Below are positions 16,584 to 24,450 of a DNA stretch of 64,000 nucleotides, piece after piece. The notes below the pieces were generated by a model that worked only from the letters and a program-made list of their open reading frames with translations, ran no database searches and had not been told where the DNA came from. Position 1 is the first letter of the stretch. The number at the start of each line of letters is the position of its first letter. Location of the stretch: positions 16,287-80,286 of the forward strand of contig CAZFBD010000012.1 in the NCBI GenBank assembly GCA_964517125.1, read 5' to 3'. The position numbers and the translations under genes were made by a program. This DNA comes from SHLQ01 sp964517125 (GTDB taxonomy: Bacteria; Actinomycetota; Acidimicrobiia; Acidimicrobiales; SHLQ01).

Positions 16584-18335
16584 GTGGATCGGGATCAGCT
16601 TCGCCAGTGGCTGACCCTGCTCCCGACCACAGCGTCATCCACTGAAGCCATCGACCTGCTCGGAGCACTGGCGTCCCGCATCGCAGAATCCCTGCGCACG
16701 AGGCATCCGGACGCTCTTCCTGCGACGAGCCATCCACTTGCGCGGACACTGCCCGACGAGCTGGCGGTGCCCGACATCCTCGGACCTGCATGGGAGACCC
16801 TCATGGCCTCCGACGACCGGCGGCAACTGGGTGCCCACTTCACCCCGCAGCGCGTGGCGGATGACATCGTTGGAATCGCCTGCCAGCTCCTGCCCACCGC
16901 TGTTCGGGACGGGTCGCAGGTTCCGGTGGTCTGGGACCCGACATGTGGCGGCGGCGCCTTTCTCCTGAGCGCAGCCAGAGCCCTCGCTGCTCGGGGGCAT
17001 GACCCAGCGGCCGTCATTGGATCGATGTACGGAACCGACATCGATCCGGTGGCCCTGCAGGTTGCCGGCGCCACGTTGCAGCTCTGGGCGCCACACGGGG
17101 AACGTCCCGTCCTTGCATCGACCGACGTGCTCGTCGACGTGCCGGCAAGCCTCCCTGCATCGGGCGTCGACCTCGTTGTCGGAAACCCGCCTTTCCTCAG
17201 CCAACTCACGACCGACACGGCGCGCTCGGTTGAGCGGCGGGCGAAACTCCTCGAGCGATTCGGCCCGGCCGCACGCGGGTACGTCGACGATGCTGGTCTC
17301 GTGCTGTTGGCGGCGCTCGAACACGTGTCGGAACACGGCGTCGTGGCACTTGTGCTGCCGCAGTCGATCCTGGGCGCTTCCGATGCGCAGGCGCTGCGCA
17401 GCCAGGTCGATTCGATCGCCCACCTGCAAGCACTTTGGATCGAGTCGGGCGGAGCGTTCGAGGCCGCGGTGGACGTCGTGGCTCCGGTGTTTTCCCACAG
17501 CACCTCAACTGCGATGACCATGGTCCATCACGATGGTCGAGAACTCGTCCTCCCCGAGTCAGCACACGGCTGGGCGGCGGGACTGGCACTGGCGCAGGGG
17601 GTGCCCCAGGTTCCGCTCGGTTCTGGTGCGGGCACAATCCGTCAGCTCGCCGACATCACGGCCGGTTTCCGGCAACACTTCTATGGCATCGCCGACGCGG
17701 TGCGGGAGGCTGAGGACGACGACGATCCGAACCGGTTGGTGACGTCCGGAGCGATCGAACCGCTCTGGAACCGATGGGGCATGGCTCACATCAAGTTTGC
17801 GGGCAACCGCTGGCATCGACCCGTCGTCGATCTGGATCGGGTGGAAGACGCCGATGTTGCTGGCTGGTTCCGCGACCGGCGTGTGCCGAAACTGCTGATT
17901 GCGTCCCAGACACCGGTTCCGGAGGTTGTGGTCGATCCCGGTGGTGTTCTCCTACCGTCGGTGCCGGTGATCAGCGTGGAACCCCACGATCCACACGATC
18001 TGTGGCGACTGGCGGCAATACTCAGCTCTCCTGTCGTTGCTGCAATGCTGGCGACGCAGAGCGCGGGGACCGGATTGAGCACCAGAGCAATCCGCGTCCG
18101 GGCCAGCGATCTCGCAGCGGTTCCACTTCCGGCCGACGAACAGGCCTGGAACGACGGAGCGGTTGCCGCAGAGCAGGCCCATGCTGCCGCACACGCGGGT
18201 CATCACGGCGAACGTCAGCAGCATCTTCGAGCGCTCGCAGCGGCGATGGCGACGGCGTTTGGGTGCACGGCACATGCAGACGAGCTCATGGCATGGTGGT
18301 GGGAACGAATTCGGTTTCCCGCAGAGGCGAGCTGA
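16584..18335 (+). CDS. N6-adenine DNA methyltransferase-like protein (orphan, Eco57I/TaqI-type)
   Basis: A 583-residue protein with an S-adenosylmethionine motif DPTCGGGAFL (about 118-127) preceded by GAHFTPQRVAD, and the catalytic motif VVGNPPFLSQ (about 199-207), which is the NPPF box of N6-adenine methylases. The long C-terminal half (RQLADITAGFRQHFYGI onward) resembles the target-recognition part of TaqI/Eco57I-type enzymes. No nuclease motif, restriction partner or mobile element is nearby, so it may be a solitary epigenetic methylase. The GTG at 16584 has GAAAGG upstream (16566-16571). The target sequence cannot be predicted. Confidence 0.82.
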   Translation: MDRDQLRQWLTLLPTTASSTEAIDLLGALASRIAESLRTRHPDALPATSHPLARTLPDELAVPDILGPAWETLMASDDRRQLGAHFTPQRVADDIVGIACQLLPTAVRDGSQVPVVWDPTCGGGAFLLSAARALAARGHDPAAVIGSMYGTDIDPVALQVAGATLQLWAPHGERPVLASTDVLVDVPASLPASGVDLVVGNPPFLSQLTTDTARSVERRAKLLERFGPAARGYVDDAGLVLLAALEHVSEHGVVALVLPQSILGASDAQALRSQVDSIAHLQALWIESGGAFEAAVDVVAPVFSHSTSTAMTMVHHDGRELVLPESAHGWAAGLALAQGVPQVPLGSGAGTIRQLADITAGFRQHFYGIADAVREAEDDDDPNRLVTSGAIEPLWNRWGMAHIKFAGNRWHRPVVDLDRVEDADVAGWFRDRRVPKLLIASQTPVPEVVVDPGGVLLPSVPVISVEPHDPHDLWRLAAILSSPVVAAMLATQSAGTGLSTRAIRVRASDLAAVPLPADEQAWNDGAVAAEQAHAAAHAGHHGERQQHLRALAAAMATAFGCTAHADELMAWWWERIRFPAEAS

Positions 18336-18340
18336 CGCAA

Positions 18341-18346
18341 TACTGT
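18341..18346 (+). promoter_or_regulatory. -10 element TACTGT upstream of metX
   Basis: TACTGT lies 58 bases before the metX ATG in a 63-base gap. The predicted transcript would start near 18353, at the foot of the hairpin described next. Confidence 0.45.
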
Positions 18347-18350
18347 GAGG

Positions 18351-18398
18351 GGGCGGAGTTGGCACAAGGCCACGCCCATATGATCGAAGGAGGCCCCC
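18351..18398 (+). promoter_or_regulatory. Structured 5' leader of metX with two competing pairings
   Basis: GGGCG (18351-18355) can pair with CGCCC (18373-18377), extended by TGGC (18360-18363) with GCCA (18369-18372) around loop ACAAG. The same G-run, GGGGGC (18349-18354), can instead pair with GCCCCC (18393-18398), which touches the ATG and covers the GGAGG ribosome-binding site (18389-18393). This resembles a small translational switch, but I cannot match it to a known S-adenosylmethionine riboswitch. Confidence 0.4.
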
Positions 18399-19595
18399 AT
18401 GCATGAAGACCCTCCATCGATCAACGCCCGAAGAGGGTGGCCCGAGACGTTTCCCGTCACGGGTGCGTGGATGCCGGGTGATGACCCCGGAGACCGCAAG
18501 TTCTTCACCCTGCCGCGCCCGTTGGCACTCGAAGGCGGGGGAGTGTTGCCAGAGGTCACCGTCGCCTTTCAAACGTGGGGGGAACTGAACGAGGCTGCGG
18601 ACAACGCCGTACTGATCTGCCACGCGCTGACCGGCGACGCACACGTCACCGGCGGTGGCGGCGGAACGTACACGGCGGAAGGCTGGTGGTCCCGCATCGT
18701 GGGGCCCGGCGCAGCGGTCGACACCAACGAACTCTTTGTCGTGTGCGCCAACGTCATCGGCGGATGTCAGGGCAGCACAGGCCCCGCATCGACCAACCCC
18801 GAGACGGGTCGACCGTATGGGTCGTCGTTTCCTCAGGTGAGCACCCGAGACATGGTGCGGACGCAGGCCGGACTTGCTGACCATCTGGGCATCGGCAGTT
18901 GGTTCAGCGTCGTCGGTGGTTCCATGGGCGGCATGGCGGTGCTGGAATGGGCGGCCATGTACCCGCACCGGGTTCGTTCGATCGCCCCGATCGCGACAGC
19001 CCTGGCAGCGAGCGCACAACAAATCGGTTGGTCGGCGGTGGGCAGGCTGTCCATCGCCAACGACCAGTACTTCAATGACGGCGACTACTACGACCAACAG
19101 GAAGGCCCGGGCCGCGGCCTGGCCATCGCCCGCGAGATCGCGCTCATCCACTACCGCAGCGACGAGGAGTGGACCCCACGATTCAAGCGCGACACCATCA
19201 ATCGGCTGTCGCAGTTCGACTGGTGGGGTCGGTTTCAGGTCGAGGGGTACCTGGATCACCACGGTCAGAAGTTCCCTCATCGATTCGACGCAAACTCCTA
19301 CATCGTGCTGAACCGGGCCATGGACCTGCACGACGTCGCCCGTGGCAGGGGCGACTACAGCGCCGCCCTGGCTCGCTACACGGGCCCAGCGCTCACCGCA
19401 TCGGTCTCCAGCGACTTTCTGTATCCACCGAGCCAACAGACCGAGCTTGCTGCCGTCTTGAACAGCGGCTCGCGGTGGTGCACCCACCACATGATCGACT
19501 CGGTCTTCGGACACGACGGGTTCCTGGTCGAGCATGACAAGCTCGGGCCGATGCTCTCCGACTTCTTCGACAAAGTCCGAGTCGAGACCTCCTGA
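18399..19595 (+). CDS. metX: Homoserine O-acetyltransferase MetX
   Basis: It acetylates homoserine with acetyl-CoA, committing it to methionine synthesis in the cytoplasm. The protein has 398 residues and an alpha/beta hydrolase fold with nucleophile Ser175 in GGSMGG. Probable charge-relay Asp lies in the SSDFLYPPSQQ region and His in FGHDGFLVE. The block LICHALTGDAHV and the NVIGGCQGSTGP motif are typical of MetX and separate it from general esterases. GAAGGAGG sits just before the ATG. No metY or metB is adjacent, so the sulfhydrylation step is encoded elsewhere. The glycosylase gene starts 3 bases after its stop. Confidence 0.95.
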   Translation: MHEDPPSINARRGWPETFPVTGAWMPGDDPGDRKFFTLPRPLALEGGGVLPEVTVAFQTWGELNEAADNAVLICHALTGDAHVTGGGGGTYTAEGWWSRIVGPGAAVDTNELFVVCANVIGGCQGSTGPASTNPETGRPYGSSFPQVSTRDMVRTQAGLADHLGIGSWFSVVGGSMGGMAVLEWAAMYPHRVRSIAPIATALAASAQQIGWSAVGRLSIANDQYFNDGDYYDQQEGPGRGLAIAREIALIHYRSDEEWTPRFKRDTINRLSQFDWWGRFQVEGYLDHHGQKFPHRFDANSYIVLNRAMDLHDVARGRGDYSAALARYTGPALTASVSSDFLYPPSQQTELAAVLNSGSRWCTHHMIDSVFGHDGFLVEHDKLGPMLSDFFDKVRVETS

Positions 19596-19598
19596 CAC

Positions 19599-20375
19599 AT
19601 GCCGGAGTGCATCGAGATCGAGATGTACCGCAGGCCGCTCCAGGACATCGTCGGACGAACCCTGACGTCCGCAGAATTGCCTGACCTCGACTATCTGCGC
19701 CCCGCGGGCCTTCCGGCCGACGCACTCCTGGAACGTACGGAATCGCCGTTGCTGGCAGTCCGTCGCATCGGGAAGCTTCTCCTTCTCGACCACGGGAGCG
19801 GCACCCTGGGCCTGCGCTTCGGCATGACGGGACGCCTGCTCATCGATGAGGTGAGCCCGATCGACAAGCTGGAGTACTCCAGTGGCCGCAACGACCCGGC
19901 GTGGGATCGTGTGGCTCTCCAATACGGACCGCACCGAGTGGCGGTCCGCGACCCCCGCCGGCTGGGATCCATCGAACTCGACCCTGACGAGACGCAGCTG
20001 GGCCCCGACGCATGGACGCTCACAACGGCACAGCTCGACACGGCGTTCGCCGGTCGAACCGCTGCGGTCAAGACACTGTTGCTGAACCAGAAGGTGGTTG
20101 CCGGTCTGGGAAATCTGCTCGCCGACGAAACCCTGTGGCGAGTGGGGCTACGCCCAGACAGAAGTGTCCAGACGCTCAGCGCCGGAGACATCGACCGCCT
20201 CGCCGAAGCGATCAGGGAGACGGTGGAAGCGCTTGACGCTCGCGGCGGCTCCCACACGGGCGATGCCTTCACGCTGCGGGCGGCCGAAGCTCGCTGCACC
20301 CGCGATGGTGAATCCATGCGACACGCGACGGTCGGTGGCAGATCCACGTGGTGGTGTCCGGCCCACCAGCGCTGA
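19599..20375 (+). CDS. Fpg/Nei family DNA glycosylase with altered zinc finger
   Basis: A base-excision repair enzyme of 258 residues. The N-terminal Pro-Glu (MPECIEIE) used as Schiff-base nucleophile and general acid is present, as is the beta-clamp lysine (RRIGKLLLLD) and the helix-two-turn-helix AGLGNLLADETLWRVGL. The C-terminal zinc finger, usually four cysteines, reads RCTRDGES then STWWCPAHQ: only two cysteines remain, with Asp and His in the other places. It may still bind zinc weakly or be zincless-like. Whether it prefers oxidised purines or pyrimidines cannot be told. It is three bases after metX and likely in the same mRNA. Confidence 0.87.
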   Translation: MPECIEIEMYRRPLQDIVGRTLTSAELPDLDYLRPAGLPADALLERTESPLLAVRRIGKLLLLDHGSGTLGLRFGMTGRLLIDEVSPIDKLEYSSGRNDPAWDRVALQYGPHRVAVRDPRRLGSIELDPDETQLGPDAWTLTTAQLDTAFAGRTAAVKTLLLNQKVVAGLGNLLADETLWRVGLRPDRSVQTLSAGDIDRLAEAIRETVEALDARGGSHTGDAFTLRAAEARCTRDGESMRHATVGGRSTWWCPAHQR

Positions 20376-20381
20376 AGCCGA

Positions 20382-20387
20382 TACATT
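20382..20387 (+). promoter_or_regulatory. -10 element TACATT, leaderless promoter
   Basis: TACATT, seven bases, then the GTG at 20395. Confidence 0.5.
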
Positions 20388-20394
20388 CGTCGCT

Positions 20395-20664
20395 GTGCGA
20401 GCACCCCGCCCCCGCAGCCACCACGCGGCACGCCTGGCCACGGCCCTCACCACAGGAGCCCTGATGCTGTCCATGGCTCCCCTGGCGGCGCAGGACGTGA
20501 TCGAGGGCGAAACCACCGTGGTGAACCTTCGCGAGACCGACAGCCGCCTGGGGCCGCTGGTGGCGAGCCTGGTGGGATTGGGTGTGGCCGCACTGCTGGC
20601 AACCATCATCTTCTGGTGGCTGACACGACCTCGCCGAACCCCTGAAAGGACCCAACATGGATGA
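20395..20664 (+). CDS. Small exported/membrane protein, unknown function
   Basis: An 89-residue protein that I do not recognise. It has a basic start (RAPRPRSHHAAR), a signal-peptide-like hydrophobic stretch ending MAPLAAQ, a polar extracytoplasmic part of about 25 residues, and a second membrane helix (VASLVGLGVAALLATIIFWW, about 52-71) followed by a basic cytoplasmic tail. The start GTG is supported by a leaderless promoter seven bases upstream. Its end overlaps the next small gene by eight bases, so the two probably act together. Confidence 0.62.
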   Translation: MRAPRPRSHHAARLATALTTGALMLSMAPLAAQDVIEGETTVVNLRETDSRLGPLVASLVGLGVAALLATIIFWWLTRPRRTPERTQHG

Positions 20665-20881
20665 ATTCGATCCACACGCAATGATCGAGCGTTTCAAGGA
20701 GCGCGCCGCCGCTGTCAAGAAGCGAAATCTGCCGCCCGTCGGTGGCGACGAGCGCACCATGTTCATCGAGCAGGCCCAGACCGATTTCCGTGATTTCGCC
20801 ATCCTCGGCGACGCCACCGTGGAAATGCACGAGGGAATCCTGACCCTCACCGTGGATCTTCGTCCGGCAAGTGGGGGATAG
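20657..20881 (+). CDS. Small conserved-looking hypothetical protein
   Basis: A 74-residue soluble protein with no recognised domain. It is charged in the first half (MIERFKERAAAVKKRN) and ends in alternating hydrophobic residues (EGILTLTVDLRP) that look like beta strands. The ATG overlaps the previous gene by eight bases, with AAAGGA at 20644-20649 as ribosome-binding site. The coupling with a membrane protein suggests a cytoplasmic partner (inference). Confidence 0.55.
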   Translation: MDEFDPHAMIERFKERAAAVKKRNLPPVGGDERTMFIEQAQTDFRDFAILGDATVEMHEGILTLTVDLRPASGG

Positions 20882-20894
20882 CGATCTTCGCTGC

Positions 20895-20900
20895 TACGAT
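20895..20900 (+). promoter_or_regulatory. -10 element TACGAT of tRNA-Gly
   Basis: TACGAT ends 11 bases before the first base of the tRNA, a normal distance for a short 5' leader. Confidence 0.45.
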
Positions 20901-20911
20901 GTCGGCTCGAT

Positions 20912-20987
20912 GCGGACGTAGCTCAGTTGGTAGAGCATCACCTTGCCAAGGTGAGGGTCGCCAGTTCGAATCTGGTCGTCCGCTCCA
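20912..20987 (+). tRNA. tRNA-Gly (anticodon GCC)
   Basis: The acceptor arm GCGGACG (20912-20918) pairs with CGTCCGC (20977-20983). The D-arm has AGCTCAGTTGGTAGAGC, the anticodon loop TTGCCAA gives GCC, and the T-arm holds the GTTCGAATC loop. The discriminator is T20984 and the CCA end is encoded at 20985-20987. Confidence 0.96.
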
Positions 20988-20990
20988 TCC

Positions 20991-21027
20991 GAAATCGGAT
21001 CGTTTCCCACGGAAGCGATCCGATTTC
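20991..21027 (+). terminator. Hairpin terminator after tRNA-Gly
   Basis: GAAATCGGATCG (20991-21002) pairs perfectly with CGATCCGATTTC (21016-21027) across a 13-base loop, followed by GTCGTTTT. Confidence 0.72.
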
Positions 21028-21275
21028 GTCGTTTTCGCCCGCTCCGCGCGTGAACATGTCGAAATCATTGCGGACGCATGACGAAGTCCGGGGGGCGCGG
21101 AGACAATTGGGAAATGGCCCCCTACGGTGTCGGCCGAGTGGAAACAGCTGGTCAAACCAGCACGTTTCCCGTCGCACCAGCGTGTGCGTCCGACTCGCGG
21201 AGGGGCGACCGGACGCACACGCGGTGTTGGACGGGAATTTGTTTGCTCCGGTGGCACGGTGGGTAAGCGGCCCCG
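21028..21275. other. Non-coding spacer between tRNA-Gly and tRNA-Cys
   Basis: About 250 bases with no convincing gene on either strand. The open frames here have tRNA-derived or unstructured translations. An inverted stretch GCTGGTCAAACCAGC (21148-21162) forms a short hairpin, but nothing ties it to a function. Confidence 0.5.
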
Positions 21276-21281
21276 ATATCC
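21276..21281 (+). promoter_or_regulatory. -10 element TATCCT of tRNA-Cys
   Basis: TATCCT ends 11 bases before the tRNA, the same spacing as for tRNA-Gly. Confidence 0.45.
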
Positions 21282-21292
21282 TTTTCAACTCA

Positions 21293-21367
21293 CGCGTCGG
21301 TGCCCGAGAGGCCCAAGGGAACGGCCTGCAAAGCCGTAAAGCCGCGGGTTCAAATCCCGCCCGGCGC
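21293..21367 (+). tRNA. tRNA-Cys (anticodon GCA)
   Basis: The acceptor GCGTCGG (21293-21299) pairs with CCGGCGC (21360-21366) with one G-U pair. The anticodon stem ACGGC/GCCGT encloses CTGCAAA, giving GCA. The T-stem GCGGG/CCCGC encloses TTCAAAT. The discriminator is T21367 and CCA is not encoded. Confidence 0.93.
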
Positions 21368-21433
21368 TCAAGATTTCACGCAATGGGGTTGGCTCTGCCA
21401 ATATGAGATACATGAATCGGCGGAAGTCGCCCA

Positions 21434-23107
21434 GTGAGTGACGTTTTCGAAGGCCCAGGGTGGTGGATGGCCTCGGACGGTAAGTGGTACGCACCACACC
21501 TTCACTCAGACGCGTCCTACCGCGCCCGGTGGGTGAACGCGGACATCGCGGTCGCGCAACCATCCGCTGCACCCGACGTGCTGCAGACACCACCCGAGCC
21601 GGCAACCACCATCAGCGAGCCGGTGGCCGAGTCGAGCTGGGTGCCAGAACAGCAGCAGGCGGCAACAAACGGCCAGCGACCGGTGGCCGACGTCCCGCCG
21701 CACACTGCGGTGCCTCAACAGGCCGCCGTCCCGGCCCCGGCAGCAGCGCCGTTTGTCGCATCGGAACAGGTGGCCGAACGTGCCGCAGCGTTGTCCGAGA
21801 CAAGCACGGCGAGCCGCCCGGACACGATCGCTCAACCCGTCGCACCTCCCATCGCACCTGCCAAGCCCGTCGCTCCGCTGGTTGCGGAGCCCCCCGTCGT
21901 CGCAGAGCCGCCACCGGTTGATTCAGTCATGGCGGCCCCGGTTGTCGCTGAAGCCCTGGTCGAAGCCCCTGTTGTTTCTGAGCCCACAACGATGCCCGAG
22001 CCCATCGTTGCTCCCTTGGATGCACCCGCACCGATACCGACGAGCGAACCGGTTGCCCCACTCGGGTTCGGCGCTCCGAGCTCCACGCCTGTCTCAGAGA
22101 TCCTGAGTCGGCTGGGCAGCGAACCGATGCTCGGACGCAATGGTGCCGTGAACGGCCCTGCGGCTGCGCCAACGACGAGCCCCACGCCCTCATTCCGAAC
22201 GCCCGCGGCTCCGCAGACGGCTCCGGCGCCCGCTCCAACACCGGCGCCGGAACCGATCTCGGACCCGACTCCGGAGCCCGTGATCGAGTTCGAGCGTCCA
22301 GCCGAGCCGGCGCAACCCGAGCCGACGGTGGAGCCACCAACGGCCCCTCTGGCCGACGTTGCCGACCTCACGGTTGTGGCCCCCGACATCGTCGATGAGG
22401 CCCCCACCGTCGCCGAGGTGAGCGCTCCGGTCGATCCCGTGGTCGATCCGGTTCGTGTTGGGCCCGCCGAGGTTGCGGAGTCCGTCGTGGCCGAGGCACC
22501 GAGTGTGTCCGCCCCGGAGCAGTCGGACGAGGCCGTCACACCGAGCCGGGCCCGACTCGAGGTTGGTAGCCCCGACCGTGGAGAGGAGCGCTTTGGCCTG
22601 CTGACGCCGACTCGTCCCACCGAGCAGCGCATTCAGCTTCAAGAAGCTCCGGTGATGTCCACTTCCACCGACCTGGTCCCGGTCCCGCAGACCGAGATTG
22701 CGGTCTACGACGATGGTGCATCCATCCACGATCGGCTTGTCGCCGCCGTGCTGTTCTTGTCGGGTGTGGCAATGATCGTCGGCACGTTCCTGGTGTGGAC
22801 GGTCTCACCAGTAGGAGACGTCACCGGTTGGGACATGTCCGATGGCATCGGGACGATCGTTGCCGGTGTCATTGGTTCGGCAGCTGCCGGGCCGATCTTC
22901 GTCGGGTTCCGCCACATCATCCCGAAAAGTCTTGCGATTGTTGCCGGTCTCGCTGGTTTGGTCATCGTTGGCCTTCGAGGTCTCGAAGTGCTTTCCGATT
23001 CGGCCGTGGCCGAGACCACGGTCGGGTTCGGCTTCTGGCTCGTGCTCGGAGCAAGCATCACCATGCTGCTAGGAGCAGTAGCCGACCAATCCCGCTTCGG
23101 CGACTAA
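21434..23107 (+). CDS. Pro/Ala-rich membrane protein with GWWxASDGKWY N-terminus
   Basis: A 557-residue protein in three parts. The N-terminus (GPGWWMASDGKWYAP) is the short tryptophan motif found at the start of many actinobacterial membrane proteins, related to DUF2510. A low-complexity Pro/Ala/Glu/Val-rich region (about 45-410) follows, with repeated APVVAEP-like units. The last 125 residues carry four predicted membrane helices (AVLFLSGVAMIVGTFLVW onward). No catalytic motif is seen, so function is unknown. GGCGGAAG (21419-21426) serves the GTG at 21434. The linker style resembles the tail of the conservon kinase at 55548. Confidence 0.72.
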   Translation: MSDVFEGPGWWMASDGKWYAPHLHSDASYRARWVNADIAVAQPSAAPDVLQTPPEPATTISEPVAESSWVPEQQQAATNGQRPVADVPPHTAVPQQAAVPAPAAAPFVASEQVAERAAALSETSTASRPDTIAQPVAPPIAPAKPVAPLVAEPPVVAEPPPVDSVMAAPVVAEALVEAPVVSEPTTMPEPIVAPLDAPAPIPTSEPVAPLGFGAPSSTPVSEILSRLGSEPMLGRNGAVNGPAAAPTTSPTPSFRTPAAPQTAPAPAPTPAPEPISDPTPEPVIEFERPAEPAQPEPTVEPPTAPLADVADLTVVAPDIVDEAPTVAEVSAPVDPVVDPVRVGPAEVAESVVAEAPSVSAPEQSDEAVTPSRARLEVGSPDRGEERFGLLTPTRPTEQRIQLQEAPVMSTSTDLVPVPQTEIAVYDDGASIHDRLVAAVLFLSGVAMIVGTFLVWTVSPVGDVTGWDMSDGIGTIVAGVIGSAAAGPIFVGFRHIIPKSLAIVAGLAGLVIVGLRGLEVLSDSAVAETTVGFGFWLVLGASITMLLGAVADQSRFGD

Positions 23108-23168
23108 AACACAACCAGATAGGGAAGCCGCTCCAGCTGTGGCGACCGGTGTGCGACGTTTCGAGCCC

Positions 23169-23268
23169 NNNNNNNNNNNNNNNNNNNNNNNNNNNNNNNN
23201 NNNNNNNNNNNNNNNNNNNNNNNNNNNNNNNNNNNNNNNNNNNNNNNNNNNNNNNNNNNNNNNNNNNN
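23169..23268. other. Assembly gap, 100 N
   Basis: Exactly 100 unresolved bases, the standard size for a scaffold gap of unknown length. It sits 18 bases from tRNA-Val, so further tRNAs or repeats may be missing. Confidence 0.97.
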
Positions 23269-23286
23269 GAGCGAAGCGAGATACCG

Positions 23287-23360
23287 TGGGCCGTACAGGA
23301 CTTGAACCTGTGACTTCCACCATGTCGAGGTGGCACTCTAGCCAACTGAGTTAACGGCCC
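23287..23360 (-). tRNA. tRNA-Val (anticodon GAC)
   Basis: On the minus strand the acceptor GGGCCGT pairs with ACGGCCC. The D-arm has AACTCAGTTGGCTAGAG, the anticodon stem CCACC/GGTGG encloses TCGACAT giving GAC, and the T-arm contains GGTTCAAGTCC. CCA is not encoded. TAGTCT at 23371-23376 on the minus strand is a likely -10. Confidence 0.94.
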
Positions 23361-23370
23361 GGGATCCAAG

Positions 23371-23376
23371 AGACTA
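23371..23376 (-). promoter_or_regulatory. -10 element TAGTCT of tRNA-Val
   Basis: TAGTCT ends ten bases before the tRNA on the minus strand, matching the spacing of the other two tRNA genes. Confidence 0.42.
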
Positions 23377-23569
23377 GCAGCACCGATCGTAGTTGCGACC
23401 AGCTTGTCGCCGACTTTGGATTTCGATTTCGGGCCGGCATGAGGCGCATCTGGAGTTTCGACCGGCGGCTGCCGTGTATGAGTCCGTCGACCGGGATCCC
23501 AGCGGACGTTGCAAGCGGCGTGATCTGTGAGGGGTTGCGAGTACGCCGTTCGAAGGGGATGCTTGCGGC

Positions 23570-24364
23570 ATGCCAATGATCCTCTCGGGAGATGTGCCCC
23601 TCTTTGTTCGTACCGACGGCGACGACAGACGCCCAGCGGTGCTGCTGATCAACCCGCTTGGAACAACGCTCGAAATGTGGGATCCGTATGTGGAAGCACT
23701 CGTTGCCCACAACTGGGTGGTGCGGTTCGATCTTCGGGGCCACGGCCGATCCGTGGAGGAGGTCGGTGCATACGACGTTGCCGATCTCGGCGCCGATGCG
23801 ATCGCCGTTCTCGATGCACTCGACATCCCGAGGGCGCACGTGGTTGGTGCTTCGCTTGGCGGGCTGGCCGCAACATGGATGGCGTCCGAACACCCGGATC
23901 GTGTCGATCGCCTCGTCCTGGCTGGGACGTCCTGCAGACTGGGGCCAGACCGATGGTGGGAGCGGACCATCGAGAACATCAATGCGGGTGGTCTGCGGTC
24001 GGTCTGCGAGCACCTCGAGTCGGTGTTCTTCTCTCCGGAGTGGGTGGCGGCCATGCCGGAAGAGGCTGAAGCTGCGCGAGACATGCTCCTGGCCACTCCC
24101 ACCGATGCGTACCTTGCGGGTGCGGGCTGCATCATGCGGGCGGACGTGACCGAGAACCTCGCCGGTATCCGTGCAGCGACTCTGGTGGTTGTGGGGGAGA
24201 ACGATCCCGTGCTTCACCATCATCCAGCCACCGATCTGCTGGATGGAATTCGGGACTCTGAGGCCGTGCAGGTCGGCGGCGCCCGGCATCGGGTGCTTCT
24301 GGAACAGCCCGAAGCGATCGCTGGTGTTGTGACGGAGTTCCTCACTGACATCGACGGTCGGTGA
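23570..24364 (+). CDS. Alpha/beta hydrolase (3-oxoadipate enol-lactonase-like)
   Basis: A 264-residue hydrolase. The nucleophile elbow is GASLGG near residue 97, the oxyanion region INPLGTTLEMW near 28, the acid Asp lies in VVVGENDPVL and the His in GGARHRVLLEQP. The layout FDLRGHGRS is typical of the family. It resembles PcaD-type enol-lactonases, but no aromatic-degradation genes are near, so the substrate is open. There is no signal peptide. It stands alone between tRNA-Val and the peptidase cluster. Confidence 0.8.
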   Translation: MPMILSGDVPLFVRTDGDDRRPAVLLINPLGTTLEMWDPYVEALVAHNWVVRFDLRGHGRSVEEVGAYDVADLGADAIAVLDALDIPRAHVVGASLGGLAATWMASEHPDRVDRLVLAGTSCRLGPDRWWERTIENINAGGLRSVCEHLESVFFSPEWVAAMPEEAEAARDMLLATPTDAYLAGAGCIMRADVTENLAGIRAATLVVVGENDPVLHHHPATDLLDGIRDSEAVQVGGARHRVLLEQPEAIAGVVTEFLTDIDGR

Positions 24365-24450
24365 GCCCATTCGCTAAAGATTTCACAAGAAGTGGCCGAA
24401 TACCCTGGGGGTGTTTTGCTTCGACGAGCGATCGGTGCTTGTCTTGAGGC

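Noticed and set aside
20938..21288. Minus-strand frame over tRNA-Gly with phrase TTRFELATLTLAR
   Set aside because: This phrase is a typical false translation of a tRNA gene; the tRNA explains the sequence.
23069..23323. Minus-strand frame with MVEVTGSSPVRPT running into the N gap
   Set aside because: It reads through tRNA-Val and the gap; such phrases are tRNA artefacts.
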